Part shown: piece by piece, positions 48,257 to 56,304 of the stretch
Position numbering within the stretch: position 1 is the first letter of the stretch
Layout: every line of letters begins with the position of its first letter
Source of the DNA: Fidelibacterota bacterium
Lineage (GTDB): Bacteria; Fidelibacterota; Marinisomatia; Marinisomatales; SCKK01
Reading direction: 5' to 3'
Length of the DNA stretch: 64,000 nucleotides
NCBI GenBank assembly: GCA_004124475.1
Contig: SCKK01000011.1
Span: forward strand, 1 to 64,000
Position numbers and translations under genes: made by a program
The notes under the pieces: generated by a model
The model's database searches: none
Seen by the model: only the letters and a program-made list of their open reading frames with translations
Told to the model about the DNA's origin: nothing

Positions 48257-48496
48257 ATGAAAAATAATAAGATCTACAAAATTATTGTTGGAACAAGTGG
48301 AGTAATATTTCTTGGGGCATTGGGGAGTGGATTATGGGAAGAATTTCTGAAACCATTATTCCATACAATAATATCTCTCGAAGTTAAAATATCTTCCAAA
48401 ATCTCTGGTGGCTACCTTGATAGCTTGTATGAGTATGTTGGAAACGGAGACAAGTCTACTTTTAGCATAGTTCCCTTTTGTTGGTTCAAGGTTTAA
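48257..48496 (+). CDS. Truncated small membrane protein
   Basis: The product is 79 residues with one N-terminal membrane segment (about 7-28) and an amphipathic helix. A ribosome binding site AAGGA lies at 48246-48250. The last about 8 residues are read from the 97-bp repeat that begins at 48470, so the original C-terminus was cut by that repeat. No family is recognised; the gene fills a short cassette. Confidence 0.5.
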   Translation: MKNNKIYKIIVGTSGVIFLGALGSGLWEEFLKPLFHTIISLEVKISSKISGGYLDSLYEYVGNGDKSTFSIVPFCWFKV

Positions 48497-48566
48497 ACCT
48501 GATATCCCATCATGTTTTTCATCATAAATTACTACATAGCAAAGGGGAACATAGATATCGTTAGTG
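48470..48566. repeat. 97-bp structured repeat, copy 1
   Basis: This is about 88 percent identical to 50981-51081. The ends GTTCCC.TTTTG and CAAAGGGGAAC are inverse to each other, with the palindrome AGGTTTAAACCT inside. It ends in GATATCGTTAG, giving a core-like GTTAGTG (48560-48566) at the edge of the next cassette. It may be an attC variant or the end of an IS110-type element. Confidence 0.8.
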
Positions 48567-48605
48567 TGAAGCAGAATGATATTAATAGATAAATAAATAA
48601 TTAAG

Positions 48606-49100
48606 ATGAAAAATTTCAACTGGACTACTTTTACAAGGAAAATTGCAGTAAAAGCAAAACTTTCTGACATATATGATGCGTGGACAATACCATCCGAAAT
48701 TGAAAAGTGGTTTTTGAGTAACGCAAATTATTATGACGAAAACACTAATCCCATTGAAAGAGAAAGTAATATCGAAAAAGATCATAGTTATGAATGGTCT
48801 TGGTATTTATATGATATAGTAGAAAAAGGAAAAATTACGGAAGCAAATGGAAAGGATTTTTTGCAATTTACATTTGCTGGTGAATGCATAGTAGATATCA
48901 AACTTATACAACAAAAGGAATATGTTGTGGTTGAGTTAACTCAAAAGAATATTCCTGAAGATGATGAATCAAAACGAAACATACGTTTGGGGTGTGATTC
49001 TGGGTGGTCATTTTTTCTTGTTAATTTAAAATCAGTATATGAAGGAGGACTGGATCTTAGAAATAAAAATGCTGATTTAAAAGGGATGATTAATAATTAA
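48606..49100 (+). CDS. SRPBCC/AHSA1-like protein
   Basis: The product is 164 residues. The pattern FTRKIAVKAKLSDIYDAWTIPSEIEKWF at the N-terminus and SGWSFFLVNLKSVYEGGLDLR at the C-terminus are those of the AHSA1-type START/SRPBCC fold, which binds hydrophobic ligands in a deep cavity. Precise ligand and role are unknown. It is a single-gene cassette between the 97-bp repeat and an attC-like site; low GC and no close partner fit a cassette gene. Confidence 0.78.
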   Translation: MKNFNWTTFTRKIAVKAKLSDIYDAWTIPSEIEKWFLSNANYYDENTNPIERESNIEKDHSYEWSWYLYDIVEKGKITEANGKDFLQFTFAGECIVDIKLIQQKEYVVVELTQKNIPEDDESKRNIRLGCDSGWSFFLVNLKSVYEGGLDLRNKNADLKGMINN

Positions 49101-49111
49101 ATAAAGTCAGC

Positions 49112-49184
49112 CACTAACAAAACCTAAACTGCATTCGCCATAGGCATCCCTTAGGGAAAACGCAGTTTGGCCCAAACATTAGAC
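49112..49184 (+). other. attC-like cassette recombination site
   Basis: Left core CACTAAC (49112-49118), arm AAACTGC (49126-49132) with inverse GCAGTTT (49162-49168), and right core ATTAGAC (49178-49184, one base off GTTAGAC). The hairpin has a 29-base loop. It follows the SRPBCC gene's stop by 11 bp and precedes the oxidoreductase cassette. Confidence 0.65.
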
Positions 49185-49280
49185 GACATGGGATAAATAA
49201 GTAAATATGCTGAGTGAGCCTGCGCAATTTTATTCCATTAAAACCAAAATTTAAGACCATAAAAAGGGGGTAAGAATTCA

Positions 49281-50447
49281 ATGTCAAAAACAATTATTAT
49301 CGTCGGCGGCTCATTTGGGGGCATCAAGGCAGCCTGGAGTTTACGCCATCTTCTTGATGTTAAGCATCGAATCATAATCATTTCAGACAAACCACGCACA
49401 ACTTTCCGGGCCTCTTTTCCAAGAGTTCTTTTTGAGAACCTCGATCCTGAAAAGATCACGATGGATCTGTCGAATAATTTTAAAGATACTGGCATCGAGT
49501 TCGTCTGTGATCCGATGACAGCCATTAATCAGGATAACAACGAGGTAATCTGCCAAAACAACCGTTATATGTTTGACTATTTGATCCTGGCTACAGGGGT
49601 ACGGCATGCATACGAACTTCTACCCGGCTCGCTCGACTTCGCCCTTTCTGTTTGTGATCCGGCGAGAATATTTGAAACAAGAGAAGCTTTGCTCAATTTC
49701 GAGAAAGGTGAATTCTTCGCCGGCGTTGGCGCAGGGTACACTCCCTGCGACGGCCCGCCGATGGAAGTTTTAATGGACCTTGATCACCTCTTGCGTGAAA
49801 AAGGGGTACGAAATAAGACGAGCCTTCACTATATCAGCGATAAGGGACACCTTTTACCTCCCGGAGGCCCTAAGGTTTGGAAATACCTGGATGACCATTT
49901 TAAGAAACGCGAAATCAACGTCCACCTTGAGGTTTTATTAGTAAAACTCGACAAGAATACGCTCTACTTTAAAGACGGTAAGACCATGCCCTATGATATG
50001 TGTCTACTGGTGCCGCCCTATCGCGGAATCCCGGCGATGCAAAACTCTGGTCTAATCGATGAACGTGGATTTGTTCTGATTCACATGAGAAATATGCTCG
50101 CAAAGGAGGCAAAGCACAGAAATATCTACGCCGTTGGAGACTGCATCGGTAACCCCGGCCCAAAACAGGGCCAATTGGCATTTATGCAGGCTACAATCGC
50201 TGCAGAGCATATTGCCTGGAGGATTAATCAGAAAGGCTTAGTGAGAATGTACCTGCCTGAATTTCGTTGTGTTATGGACCAGGGAGGCGGTAAAGGGCTA
50301 TATATTTATTCGCAATACATGTCAGAAGGAGATGGGTTGAAAATTGAGCTTGGCGAAGAACCGTATAAGTCAAAAATTCGATTCGAAGAGATTTTTATGG
50401 AGAAAAAGGGTGACATTGGAGAACTCCATCATCAGATGATTAAATAA
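49281..50447 (+). CDS. FAD/NAD(P)-dependent oxidoreductase (NDH-2/SQR-like)
   Basis: The product is 388 residues. The N-terminal dinucleotide fold has IIIVGGSFGGIKAAW; LILATGV closes the FAD half. A second region has GVGAGYTPCDGPPMEV, then a FAD-binding IYAVGDCIG near 295-303. This is the layout of the NDH-2 / sulfide:quinone oxidoreductase / flavocytochrome-type family, which feeds electrons from NADH or sulfide to quinone or other acceptors. Substrate cannot be fixed. The gene is richer in GC than its neighbours, consistent with arrival by a cassette. Confidence 0.85.
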   Translation: MSKTIIIVGGSFGGIKAAWSLRHLLDVKHRIIIISDKPRTTFRASFPRVLFENLDPEKITMDLSNNFKDTGIEFVCDPMTAINQDNNEVICQNNRYMFDYLILATGVRHAYELLPGSLDFALSVCDPARIFETREALLNFEKGEFFAGVGAGYTPCDGPPMEVLMDLDHLLREKGVRNKTSLHYISDKGHLLPPGGPKVWKYLDDHFKKREINVHLEVLLVKLDKNTLYFKDGKTMPYDMCLLVPPYRGIPAMQNSGLIDERGFVLIHMRNMLAKEAKHRNIYAVGDCIGNPGPKQGQLAFMQATIAAEHIAWRINQKGLVRMYLPEFRCVMDQGGGKGLYIYSQYMSEGDGLKIELGEEPYKSKIRFEEIFMEKKGDIGELHHQMIK

Positions 50448-50475
50448 GAACTTATTGAAAGAGGTATCCCACATC

Positions 50476-50572
50476 GTCTAACAGCCGTTACCTGGTTTAA
50501 CTCCCTTCGGTCATTCCAGCCGTATTGCTCTTTCGTTGGTCGAGCAACTTCGAGGATCGGCAAACGTTGAGA
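50476..50572 (+). other. Degenerate attC-like site
   Basis: A perfect left core GTCTAAC is at 50476-50482, 29 bp after the oxidoreductase stop. A weak right core GTTGAGA is at 50566-50572. Between them TTGCTC and GAGCAA can pair. The arms are less regular than at 48171, so the right boundary is uncertain. From here to 50826 I see no gene. Confidence 0.4.
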
Positions 50573-50826
50573 ATAAGAAATGAAAGAAATACATGTAAAA
50601 AATCGTTTCACCTGACGTTTTTCCGATCCGCTCAAAAATTCAGGTGAACTCAAACTACTTATTATGAAAGCAAGGGAAAATAAAAGGTGTTTAAGATATT
50701 CAAGATCATTTCATCAAAAAGAGCCTAATTCGGGTTCATTATTAATATTTTTTAGCCTGTTTCAGGCACACTTCTCTCATAAAAGTTAATCAAAGTTTTG
50801 CAGGAAAAAATCTCTCTTATTCCGGA

Positions 50827-50976
50827 TTACCGGAATGAAAAACTCTTCCCCACTGGAATGCCATTAGCATCGATGATTCTAACTTGGTGTTTATCCTTGG
50901 CATGATCAATCCCTATGATTATTTTTCTACTAACTAATTGACGATTATGAGCTAATGCCTCGCTATTTTTATTCAT
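50827..50976 (-). pseudogene. IS110-family transposase N-terminal remnant
   Basis: Reading from ATG 50976 (complement), the 49-residue frame contains IIIGIDHAKDKHQVRI then IDANGIPVGK, the first DEDD beta-strand of IS110 transposases (VGIDVAK...). A stop at 50827-50829 ends it, and the remainder of the enzyme, including the Tnp20 domain, is absent. The 101-bp structured repeat lies directly upstream of its start, where IS110 elements carry their non-coding left end. Confidence 0.75.
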
Positions 50977-50980
50977 ACCT

Positions 50981-51081
50981 GTTCCCCCTTTGTTGGTTCA
51001 AGGTTTAAACCTGATACCCCATCAAGTTTTTTTATCATAAATTAATCTACTCAGTAAAGGGGAACATAAATATCGTTAGGC
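50981..51081. repeat. 101-bp structured repeat, copy 2
   Basis: Counterpart of 48470-48566. It has the same inverse ends (GTTCCCCCTTTG and AAAGGGGAAC) and central AGGTTTAAACCT palindrome, and ends in AATATCGTTAGGC, whose GTTAGGC (51075-51081) fits the integron right core. It begins 4 bp before the IS110-type start codon, in the position of a bridge-RNA-bearing left end. Confidence 0.8.
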
Positions 51082-51103
51082 AGCAAAATTCGGTGATTCT
51101 CAA

Positions 51104-51481
51104 TTGAGAAAGCAATATTACTTTCGTCCTTCCAGGCAAGGTTATTACGCGTGGGATATTGACCGCTTAGTAGCGTTAACGAAGGACTTTGAGCGCCAAC
51201 GGGTGGATCTCGATTCTATCCAAGAACTCGATGAGAATTTTTGGTTTGGTGACAAGAGCGATAAACCTACATGTCGAGCAATTGTGGAACATATGAGGTT
51301 GATAGAAGAGATGAATTTGAGCTTCCCAATAATCCTGTCATCGGACGGCCGAGTTATGGATGGCATGCACCGAGTTGCAAAAGCTTTACTGGAGGGTTCG
51401 GAAACGATCGAAGCCGTCAAATTCAACCAAGATCCTGAACCGGATTACGAGGATGTACACCCAGACGATCTACCATACTAA
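51104..51481 (+). CDS. ParB-like nuclease-domain protein, cassette type
   Basis: The product is 125 residues from TTG 51104. The core PIILSSDGRVMDGMHRVAKALLEG (about 75-98) is the ParB/sulfiredoxin-like motif with DGxHR; an ENFWFG block precedes it. The acidic end reads DPEPDYEDVHPDDLPY. Proteins of this type are common in integron gene cassettes and are often annotated as ParB-like, but without a DNA-binding helix-turn-helix they are not partition proteins. It is a single-gene cassette between two recombination sites. Confidence 0.75.
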   Translation: MRKQYYFRPSRQGYYAWDIDRLVALTKDFERQRVDLDSIQELDENFWFGDKSDKPTCRAIVEHMRLIEEMNLSFPIILSSDGRVMDGMHRVAKALLEGSETIEAVKFNQDPEPDYEDVHPDDLPY

Positions 51482-51487
51482 GTGGTT

Positions 51488-51608
51488 GCCTAACCAGCCG
51501 CTCGTGGGGACCCTTCGCCGCGCCCGCGGTGTGGCTCGCATCAACTTCATCTCGTGGTTATAGCGAAGAAGCCTGTAATCCACCACTACTCATACGCCAA
51601 CGTTATCT
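51488..51608 (+). other. attC-like cassette recombination site (long, GC-rich)
   Basis: A perfect left core GCCTAAC is at 51488-51494, 7 bp after the ParB-like stop. The right edge AACGTTATCTGCAATTT (core GTTATCT 51602-51608) matches the edges at 44156 and 48231. The interior is GC-rich with the palindrome CCGCGCCCGCGG near 51518-51530. The arms are imperfect but its length is within the known attC range. Confidence 0.6.
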
Positions 51609-51691
51609 GCAATTTAAGAATGAGAAAGTTCAATACATTATTGTAACAATCCAGATAAGAAGTCGCCATAGATGAGAGCAAAAAAATAAAA

Positions 51692-52684
51692 ATGAATTCA
51701 AACAAAATGAAAGCAATTGTATACACAAAATACGGACCACCGGATGTTCTTCAGCTCAAAGAGGTAGCCAAACCTACTCTTAAGGACAGCGAGGTCCTCA
51801 TAAAAATATATGCGACAACGGTAAATCGAACGGATTGTGGCTTTCTAAGAGCCAAACCATTTATTGTTAGATTTTTTAGTGGTTTGATTAAGCCAAGAAA
51901 TACGATTCTTGGAAACGAATTTTCCGGTAAAATTGAAGCGGTTGGCAAAGATGTAATGTCTTTTAAAGTTGGCGATAAGGTGTTTGGATATAATGGAGAC
52001 GATTTTGGTGCTCACGCCGAGTATATGACTATGCCCGAAGAGGGTTCACTGACGACAATGCCTGAAAATTTAACCTACGAGGAAGTTGTTCCCAGTACTG
52101 AAGGTGTGCACTATGCCTATAGTGATATTAAAGCAGCAAATATTCAGAAGGGACAAAAAGTCTTGATTAACGGTGCAACGGGTGCTATTGGTTCAGCCGC
52201 AGTTCAACTCGTAAAAAATATTGGTGCGGAAGTGACTGCAGTGAGCAATACTAAAAATGTGGATTTAGTGAAATCTTTGGGAGCCGACAAAGTTGTAGAT
52301 TATGAAAAAGAGGACTTTACAAAAGACGACCAAACTTATGATGTAGTTTTTGACGCCGTGGGTAAAAGTTCATTCGCTAAATGCAAGTCCTTATTAAAGC
52401 CGAGAGGGATTTATCTTTCAACCGAGTTGGGTTATATGTCTCAAAATATATTTTTAGCCCTCATTACTCCACTTTTTGGCAAAAAGAAAGTTTTGTTTCC
52501 GATTCCGACAATCAATAAAAAAGATATAATCTTTTTTAAAAAGCTTATCGAGGCAGGAAATTTAAAACCAGTCATTGATAGGTGTTATCCGTTGGAACAA
52601 ATTGTCGAGGCTTATAAATATGTCGAAAAAGGGCAAAAAACGGGTAATGTCGTAATAACTTTGGAACATACTAACGAAATCTAA
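51692..52684 (+). CDS. Zinc-free medium-chain reductase (quinone-oxidoreductase type)
   Basis: The product is 330 residues. It shows MKAIVYTKYGPPDVLQLKEV at the start, GNEFSGKIEAVGKDV, the NADPH motif INGATGAIGSAAVQLVKNIGA and LGADKVVDYEKEDF. There are no zinc-binding cysteines in the usual loop, so it belongs to the zeta-crystallin/quinone reductase branch of MDR enzymes. It reduces quinones or enals with NADPH. It is a single-gene cassette; its stop overlaps a left core site ATCTAAC. Confidence 0.88.
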   Translation: MNSNKMKAIVYTKYGPPDVLQLKEVAKPTLKDSEVLIKIYATTVNRTDCGFLRAKPFIVRFFSGLIKPRNTILGNEFSGKIEAVGKDVMSFKVGDKVFGYNGDDFGAHAEYMTMPEEGSLTTMPENLTYEEVVPSTEGVHYAYSDIKAANIQKGQKVLINGATGAIGSAAVQLVKNIGAEVTAVSNTKNVDLVKSLGADKVVDYEKEDFTKDDQTYDVVFDAVGKSSFAKCKSLLKPRGIYLSTELGYMSQNIFLALITPLFGKKKVLFPIPTINKKDIIFFKKLIEAGNLKPVIDRCYPLEQIVEAYKYVEKGQKTGNVVITLEHTNEI

Positions 52685-52685
52685 C
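52679..52685 (+). other. attC left core overlapping the reductase stop
   Basis: ATCTAAC fits RYYYAAC exactly and covers the TAA of the reductase gene, followed by AAAGCGTTGCAG as a possible arm. I cannot find a matching right half before the next gene (52883), so the site is probably decayed. The gap up to 52882 has no gene; AAGGAGGT at 52870-52877 is the next ribosome binding site. Confidence 0.4.
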
Positions 52686-52882
52686 AAAGCGTTGCAGTTG
52701 ACAAAGGCACAAATAGTACCAATAAATAAGTAGGTAAGGTAAAAAGCAGATAACAAAAGATAAAAAACCATGGGGCTAATCTGCAATACGAAAGCTTAAG
52801 AGACTCTGGAAAATCCGCCAAGTATATTTAAATTACTAAATCGGTCTTGGCTTGTAGGTCAACGAAAGTAAGGAGGTACTAA

Positions 52883-53233
52883 TTGGTTTATTACATAATT
52901 AAAATTGCTGTCACAACAGTTTTAGTTGTGGCAATATCCGAGATTTCCAAACGGAGTTCCTTTGTTGGAGCACTATTGGCTTCTGTTCCTTTAATCTCAG
53001 TGATGGCAATGTTGTGGCGCTACATAGACACTAAAGATGTCACGAAGGTAAGTGTTCTAGCAACGAGTGTCTTTTGGCTTGTCTTGCCTTCCTTGGCATT
53101 ATTTGTAACATTGCCACTGCTTTTGAAGCTGGGCATGCATTTTTACCTCAGTATTAGTCTTTCAATCGGGTTTACCGTCGGGTGCTATTGGCTCATGGTG
53201 ACTGTTCTTCATCATTTTGGAGTTAAACTATAA
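52883..53233 (+). CDS. DUF3147-like membrane protein
   Basis: The product is 116 residues, almost entirely four hydrophobic segments. Landmarks are ISKRSSFVGALLASVPLISV and MLWRYIDTKD, the DUF3147 pattern. It starts at TTG 52883 with a strong AAGGAGGT 5 bases upstream. Function is unknown; the size and multi-pass layout suggest a small transporter-like protein. It is a cassette-type single gene. Confidence 0.75.
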   Translation: MVYYIIKIAVTTVLVVAISEISKRSSFVGALLASVPLISVMAMLWRYIDTKDVTKVSVLATSVFWLVLPSLALFVTLPLLLKLGMHFYLSISLSIGFTVGCYWLMVTVLHHFGVKL

Positions 53234-53313
53234 ATGCCATGTAACAATAAAATGCAGCCACTAGTAAACTCGGCGGATGTTTTAGATCGTTACGCAAACT
53301 CAAATACTACTTT

Positions 53314-54066
53314 TTGGAGTTTGTGAGGTTGAGTGAAGTGACTGTTGAAGTTGAAATGCAGGATGGAGCGAAATGCATCCCTTTGTTGGGGATCGTCGCG
53401 AGTCTCGTTGGCTTTCCTCTTCTGTACATGGCGAACTCCCTTGCGCCCTGGTCAAGGGCGTTTTTCGGAAACCTTGATCGCACGTACTACTTCGTGTTTT
53501 TTGCTTCAGTTTTGACACTTCACTGGCTCAACGCCGGACTCGCGATCTTTCTCACGCGAAAAGCAGGGCTTACTCTCGAGGATCTTGGTCTATACCTATC
53601 ATGGGGCAGAGCCTTAAGAGTCCTTAGAAACCTGATCATTCTCGGAGCAGTCTTCGTTCTGCTCCGACAGGTGGTCCCTTACTCCCTGGAGCGTCCCGAT
53701 GCCCTGGCAATCTTCCCAAGGAGTGTATACGAGCAACTATTCTTCATACCGGTCGCGCTAAGTGCTGGTTTCTGCGAAGAGATAGTCTATCGTGGCTTTG
53801 GAATTACAGCTTTAGCGGCACGAGGGTTGCGTGTCTGGCAAGCTGTCGTTCTTACAACGCTGTCCTTTACCTTCATGCACGGACCTGCTGGGATATTCGC
53901 CTTCCCAATTTTTTTCGGTGGGGGACTCCTATATGCAGGTATCTACTTCGGTCGCGTCGGCGGAATAAGCTGGGGTAGGTTTATCAGACCTTCGGGAACC
54001 AAGAGCCTGTTACGGGCTATGGTTATCCACGGGATTGGAGATATGACTGCAATTTTAGTACCATGA
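53314..54066 (+). CDS. CPBP-family intramembrane protease
   Basis: The product is 250 residues with about seven membrane segments. Motif 1 is CEEIVYRGFG, motif 2 FTFMHGPAG and motif 3 HGIGDM. The start codon is unclear (TTG 53314 or a later GTG/ATG); the first about 20 residues are not conserved-looking. It has a higher GC content than the neighbours. Together with the CPBP gene at 42969 it is the second of this family in the window; bacteriocin-immunity or protease roles are known for the family. Confidence 0.82.
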   Translation: MEFVRLSEVTVEVEMQDGAKCIPLLGIVASLVGFPLLYMANSLAPWSRAFFGNLDRTYYFVFFASVLTLHWLNAGLAIFLTRKAGLTLEDLGLYLSWGRALRVLRNLIILGAVFVLLRQVVPYSLERPDALAIFPRSVYEQLFFIPVALSAGFCEEIVYRGFGITALAARGLRVWQAVVLTTLSFTFMHGPAGIFAFPIFFGGGLLYAGIYFGRVGGISWGRFIRPSGTKSLLRAMVIHGIGDMTAILVP

Positions 54067-54174
54067 ACGATGGATGGGCCGGTTCAATAGCTGAGTTGGG
54101 TTATCGCAAGCTCAGTGAAACTGGAAATGGACGGAACTCCTTAAATCCGATCGGCTAAGTTGTGAACTTCAAAT

Positions 54175-54181
54175 GTTAGAT
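54175..54181 (+). other. Integron-type right core GTTAGAT
   Basis: A perfect GTTRRRY core lies 29 bp before the aminotransferase ATG. A short hairpin AAGTTGTGAACTT is just upstream (54158-54170). It marks the last recognisable cassette boundary of the array. Confidence 0.4.
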
Positions 54182-54209
54182 CTCTAGATAAAATAAAACG
54201 ACTAAAAAA

Positions 54210-55397
54210 ATGAAAGTATTTCCACGTCACCAAATTGATATCAGGCCATCGGATTTAAGCGCAGGGTTGTTATCATACTGTATCCCTTTGAATAGAGTGC
54301 AACTGGAAAAGGAAATTCTCTTACTCTGGGAAAAAGAATATGTGAGAGTAAGTTTTACAGTCAGAACCGCTTTGGACTCCATATTTACTGCGGCAAGTTT
54401 TCCCGAGGGATCAGAAGTGTTGATGAGCGCAATTAATATCAAAGATATGGTTAAAATAGCTGAAAATCATGGACTGCATGTTATAGCGGTTGATCTTCAT
54501 ATCGGGGATTTATCCATAACTCCTGAGAGTTTAGAAAAACTGATTTCACCTAAGACGAAAGTTTTAATATTTGCTCAACTTTTTGGAGTAATCGCAGACT
54601 TAGAACCAGTTTACGAGGTATGCCGAAAATATAACATTCTTATGATTGAGGATTGTGCGCAAGCTTTCTGCGGATCGAGATATTACGGCAGCCAGTTTGC
54701 GGATGTCAGCCTTTTCAGCTTTGGAGCGATTAAATCCTCAACCGCTCTGGGCGGGGCGATCGTCGCTGCTAAATCGGAGAGATATATAAAAGAAACGGAT
54801 TCGATAGAGAAAAGTTATCCGAATAGGGGAGAATTTTGGTTTTTTAAAAGACTACTGAAATACTCGGTTTTCAAAACCTTATCGACTCCTCGTATATACG
54901 GTTTATTTATCGGAATGTTAACTCTGTTTCGCTATGATATTGAAAAAACAATTAACGGATTTTTGAAAAGTTTTCCTAACGGGGAACTTATTTCTCAAAT
55001 TCGCTTTCAGCCTCCGTTACGTTTATTGTTTCTTCTTAGAAGAAGATTAAAAAGTAACAATGATAATAATTTTTTTCTTCGGGAAAAAGCAGCGAGAAGC
55101 TTTTTAAACAATTTGGACAGTTCTTTCACGATTCCGGGAAAAACGGCGAAGTATAATTCTTTTTGGGTTCTTCCCATACTTTCGGATACCCCTGAGAAAT
55201 TACAAAAACTCCTGTTAAAACACGGCTTTGACTCAACACAGGGAAAAAACCTTCTAATGGCGATTTATAAGAGCCGGAACGCACGGACAATAATAGAACA
55301 AATACTATATTTACCTGACATTACCCGCATGACAAGAAAATACAGAAAAAGGCTTGTTTCAGTGTTGTGTTTCGAAAAAAATGGGTATAAATCCTGA
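54210..55397 (+). CDS. DegT/DnrJ/EryC1/StrS-family aminotransferase-like protein
   Basis: The product is 395 residues. It has the fold-type I pattern of sugar aminotransferases: FTVRTALDSIFTAASFPEGSEVLMSAIN, DCAQAFCGSRYYG with the cofactor-binding Asp, and the Schiff-base Lys in SFGAIKSSTALGGA. The family makes amino sugars for surface polysaccharides or antibiotics, or dehydrates sugar nucleotides. No other sugar genes are nearby. It starts 29 bp after a core-like site, so it may be the last cassette gene. Confidence 0.8.
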   Translation: MKVFPRHQIDIRPSDLSAGLLSYCIPLNRVQLEKEILLLWEKEYVRVSFTVRTALDSIFTAASFPEGSEVLMSAINIKDMVKIAENHGLHVIAVDLHIGDLSITPESLEKLISPKTKVLIFAQLFGVIADLEPVYEVCRKYNILMIEDCAQAFCGSRYYGSQFADVSLFSFGAIKSSTALGGAIVAAKSERYIKETDSIEKSYPNRGEFWFFKRLLKYSVFKTLSTPRIYGLFIGMLTLFRYDIEKTINGFLKSFPNGELISQIRFQPPLRLLFLLRRRLKSNNDNNFFLREKAARSFLNNLDSSFTIPGKTAKYNSFWVLPILSDTPEKLQKLLLKHGFDSTQGKNLLMAIYKSRNARTIIEQILYLPDITRMTRKYRKRLVSVLCFEKNGYKS

Positions 55398-55566
55398 AGG
55401 GAAATCGATGGGAAGTAAATCTCAGTTTATTAATACATTCCTGAAAGCTTCACCTATTAAGCGAGAATGAATGGAATTTTAGTTGTGAGTTAAGATTAAA
55501 TATTCTATTTTTATGTATTGAAAATCTTTTGTCATTTCAAACCTATTATTCATAAAGGAGGCGAGT

Positions 55567-55911
55567 ATGTCTAGTGAACTTATTTTAGCACCTGTATTAT
55601 CAGACAAATTAGAAGAATGGAAACAGTGGCTCTCTGATCTGAATGGATCACGATCAAGTGAATATAAGGATTTTCTAGAGCGTTATGGAATAACACGAGA
55701 TCGGGTTTGGCTTCAACAAAACCCAGATGGCAGTTACCTTGCTGCTATCATTCATGAAGGTGAAGGAGCAAGTACCATGATGCAGAAGTTCGCTACTTCA
55801 GATCATCCCTTTGATGTTGAGTTTAGAAATAAAGTTGCAGCGGCTCATGGAATAGATTTTACTCAACCTCCCCCACCTGGCCCAGAACTCCTAAGTGATT
55901 TTAGCCTATAG
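55567..55911 (+). CDS. Small protein of unknown function (DUF6176-like)
   Basis: The product is 114 residues with AAAGGAGG just before ATG. The pattern LEEWKQWLSDL, RYGITRDRVWLQQNPDGSYLAAIIHEGEGA suggests a ferredoxin-like alpha/beta barrel as in DUF6176, but I am not sure. A 12-bp hairpin after its stop would end the transcript. It stands alone between the aminotransferase and the secreted protein. Confidence 0.55.
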   Translation: MSSELILAPVLSDKLEEWKQWLSDLNGSRSSEYKDFLERYGITRDRVWLQQNPDGSYLAAIIHEGEGASTMMQKFATSDHPFDVEFRNKVAAAHGIDFTQPPPPGPELLSDFSL

Positions 55912-55921
55912 AGAATTCCTC

Positions 55922-55960
55922 AACCTGTTCTGGGAAACTTTGGATATTCCAGAACAGGTT
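55922..55960 (+). terminator. Terminator-like hairpin
   Basis: AACCTGTTCTGG (55922-55933) and CCAGAACAGGTT (55949-55960) form a perfect 12-bp stem 10 bp after the stop of the small gene. Only a weak T-run follows, so it may act as a transcript-end stabiliser. The region to 56304 has no supported gene. Confidence 0.7.
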
Positions 55961-56304
55961 TGCCATTATTTTACCTCCTAAAATCGATATTCCCACATTT
56001 ACTATAATTGGTGGAGACCTGAAACTGTTGAATCGGAAATGAATTAACTAATAATAAAATGGTAGATTTTTTTTGTTCTTTTAATAATATTTTGATGAAC
56101 CTTACAATGACATCAACCCGACACCGAAACTTGGGTCGTAATTTGGACATTCAGTACCCCACTCAAGATTTTGTATTAATTTACAGTTCCTATCACCGAG
56201 ATTTAGGAGCTGGTTATACCTGTCCGTTATACAGGTTGTTCAATGGTACATCTTGAAAGCACACGATGACAGATATCATTTCACAAATTAAGGAAGGTAT
56301 TCTT

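Noticed and set aside
56059-56256. 65-codon plus-strand frame before the secreted-protein gene
   Set aside because: No ribosome binding site and no protein-like composition; likely chance.
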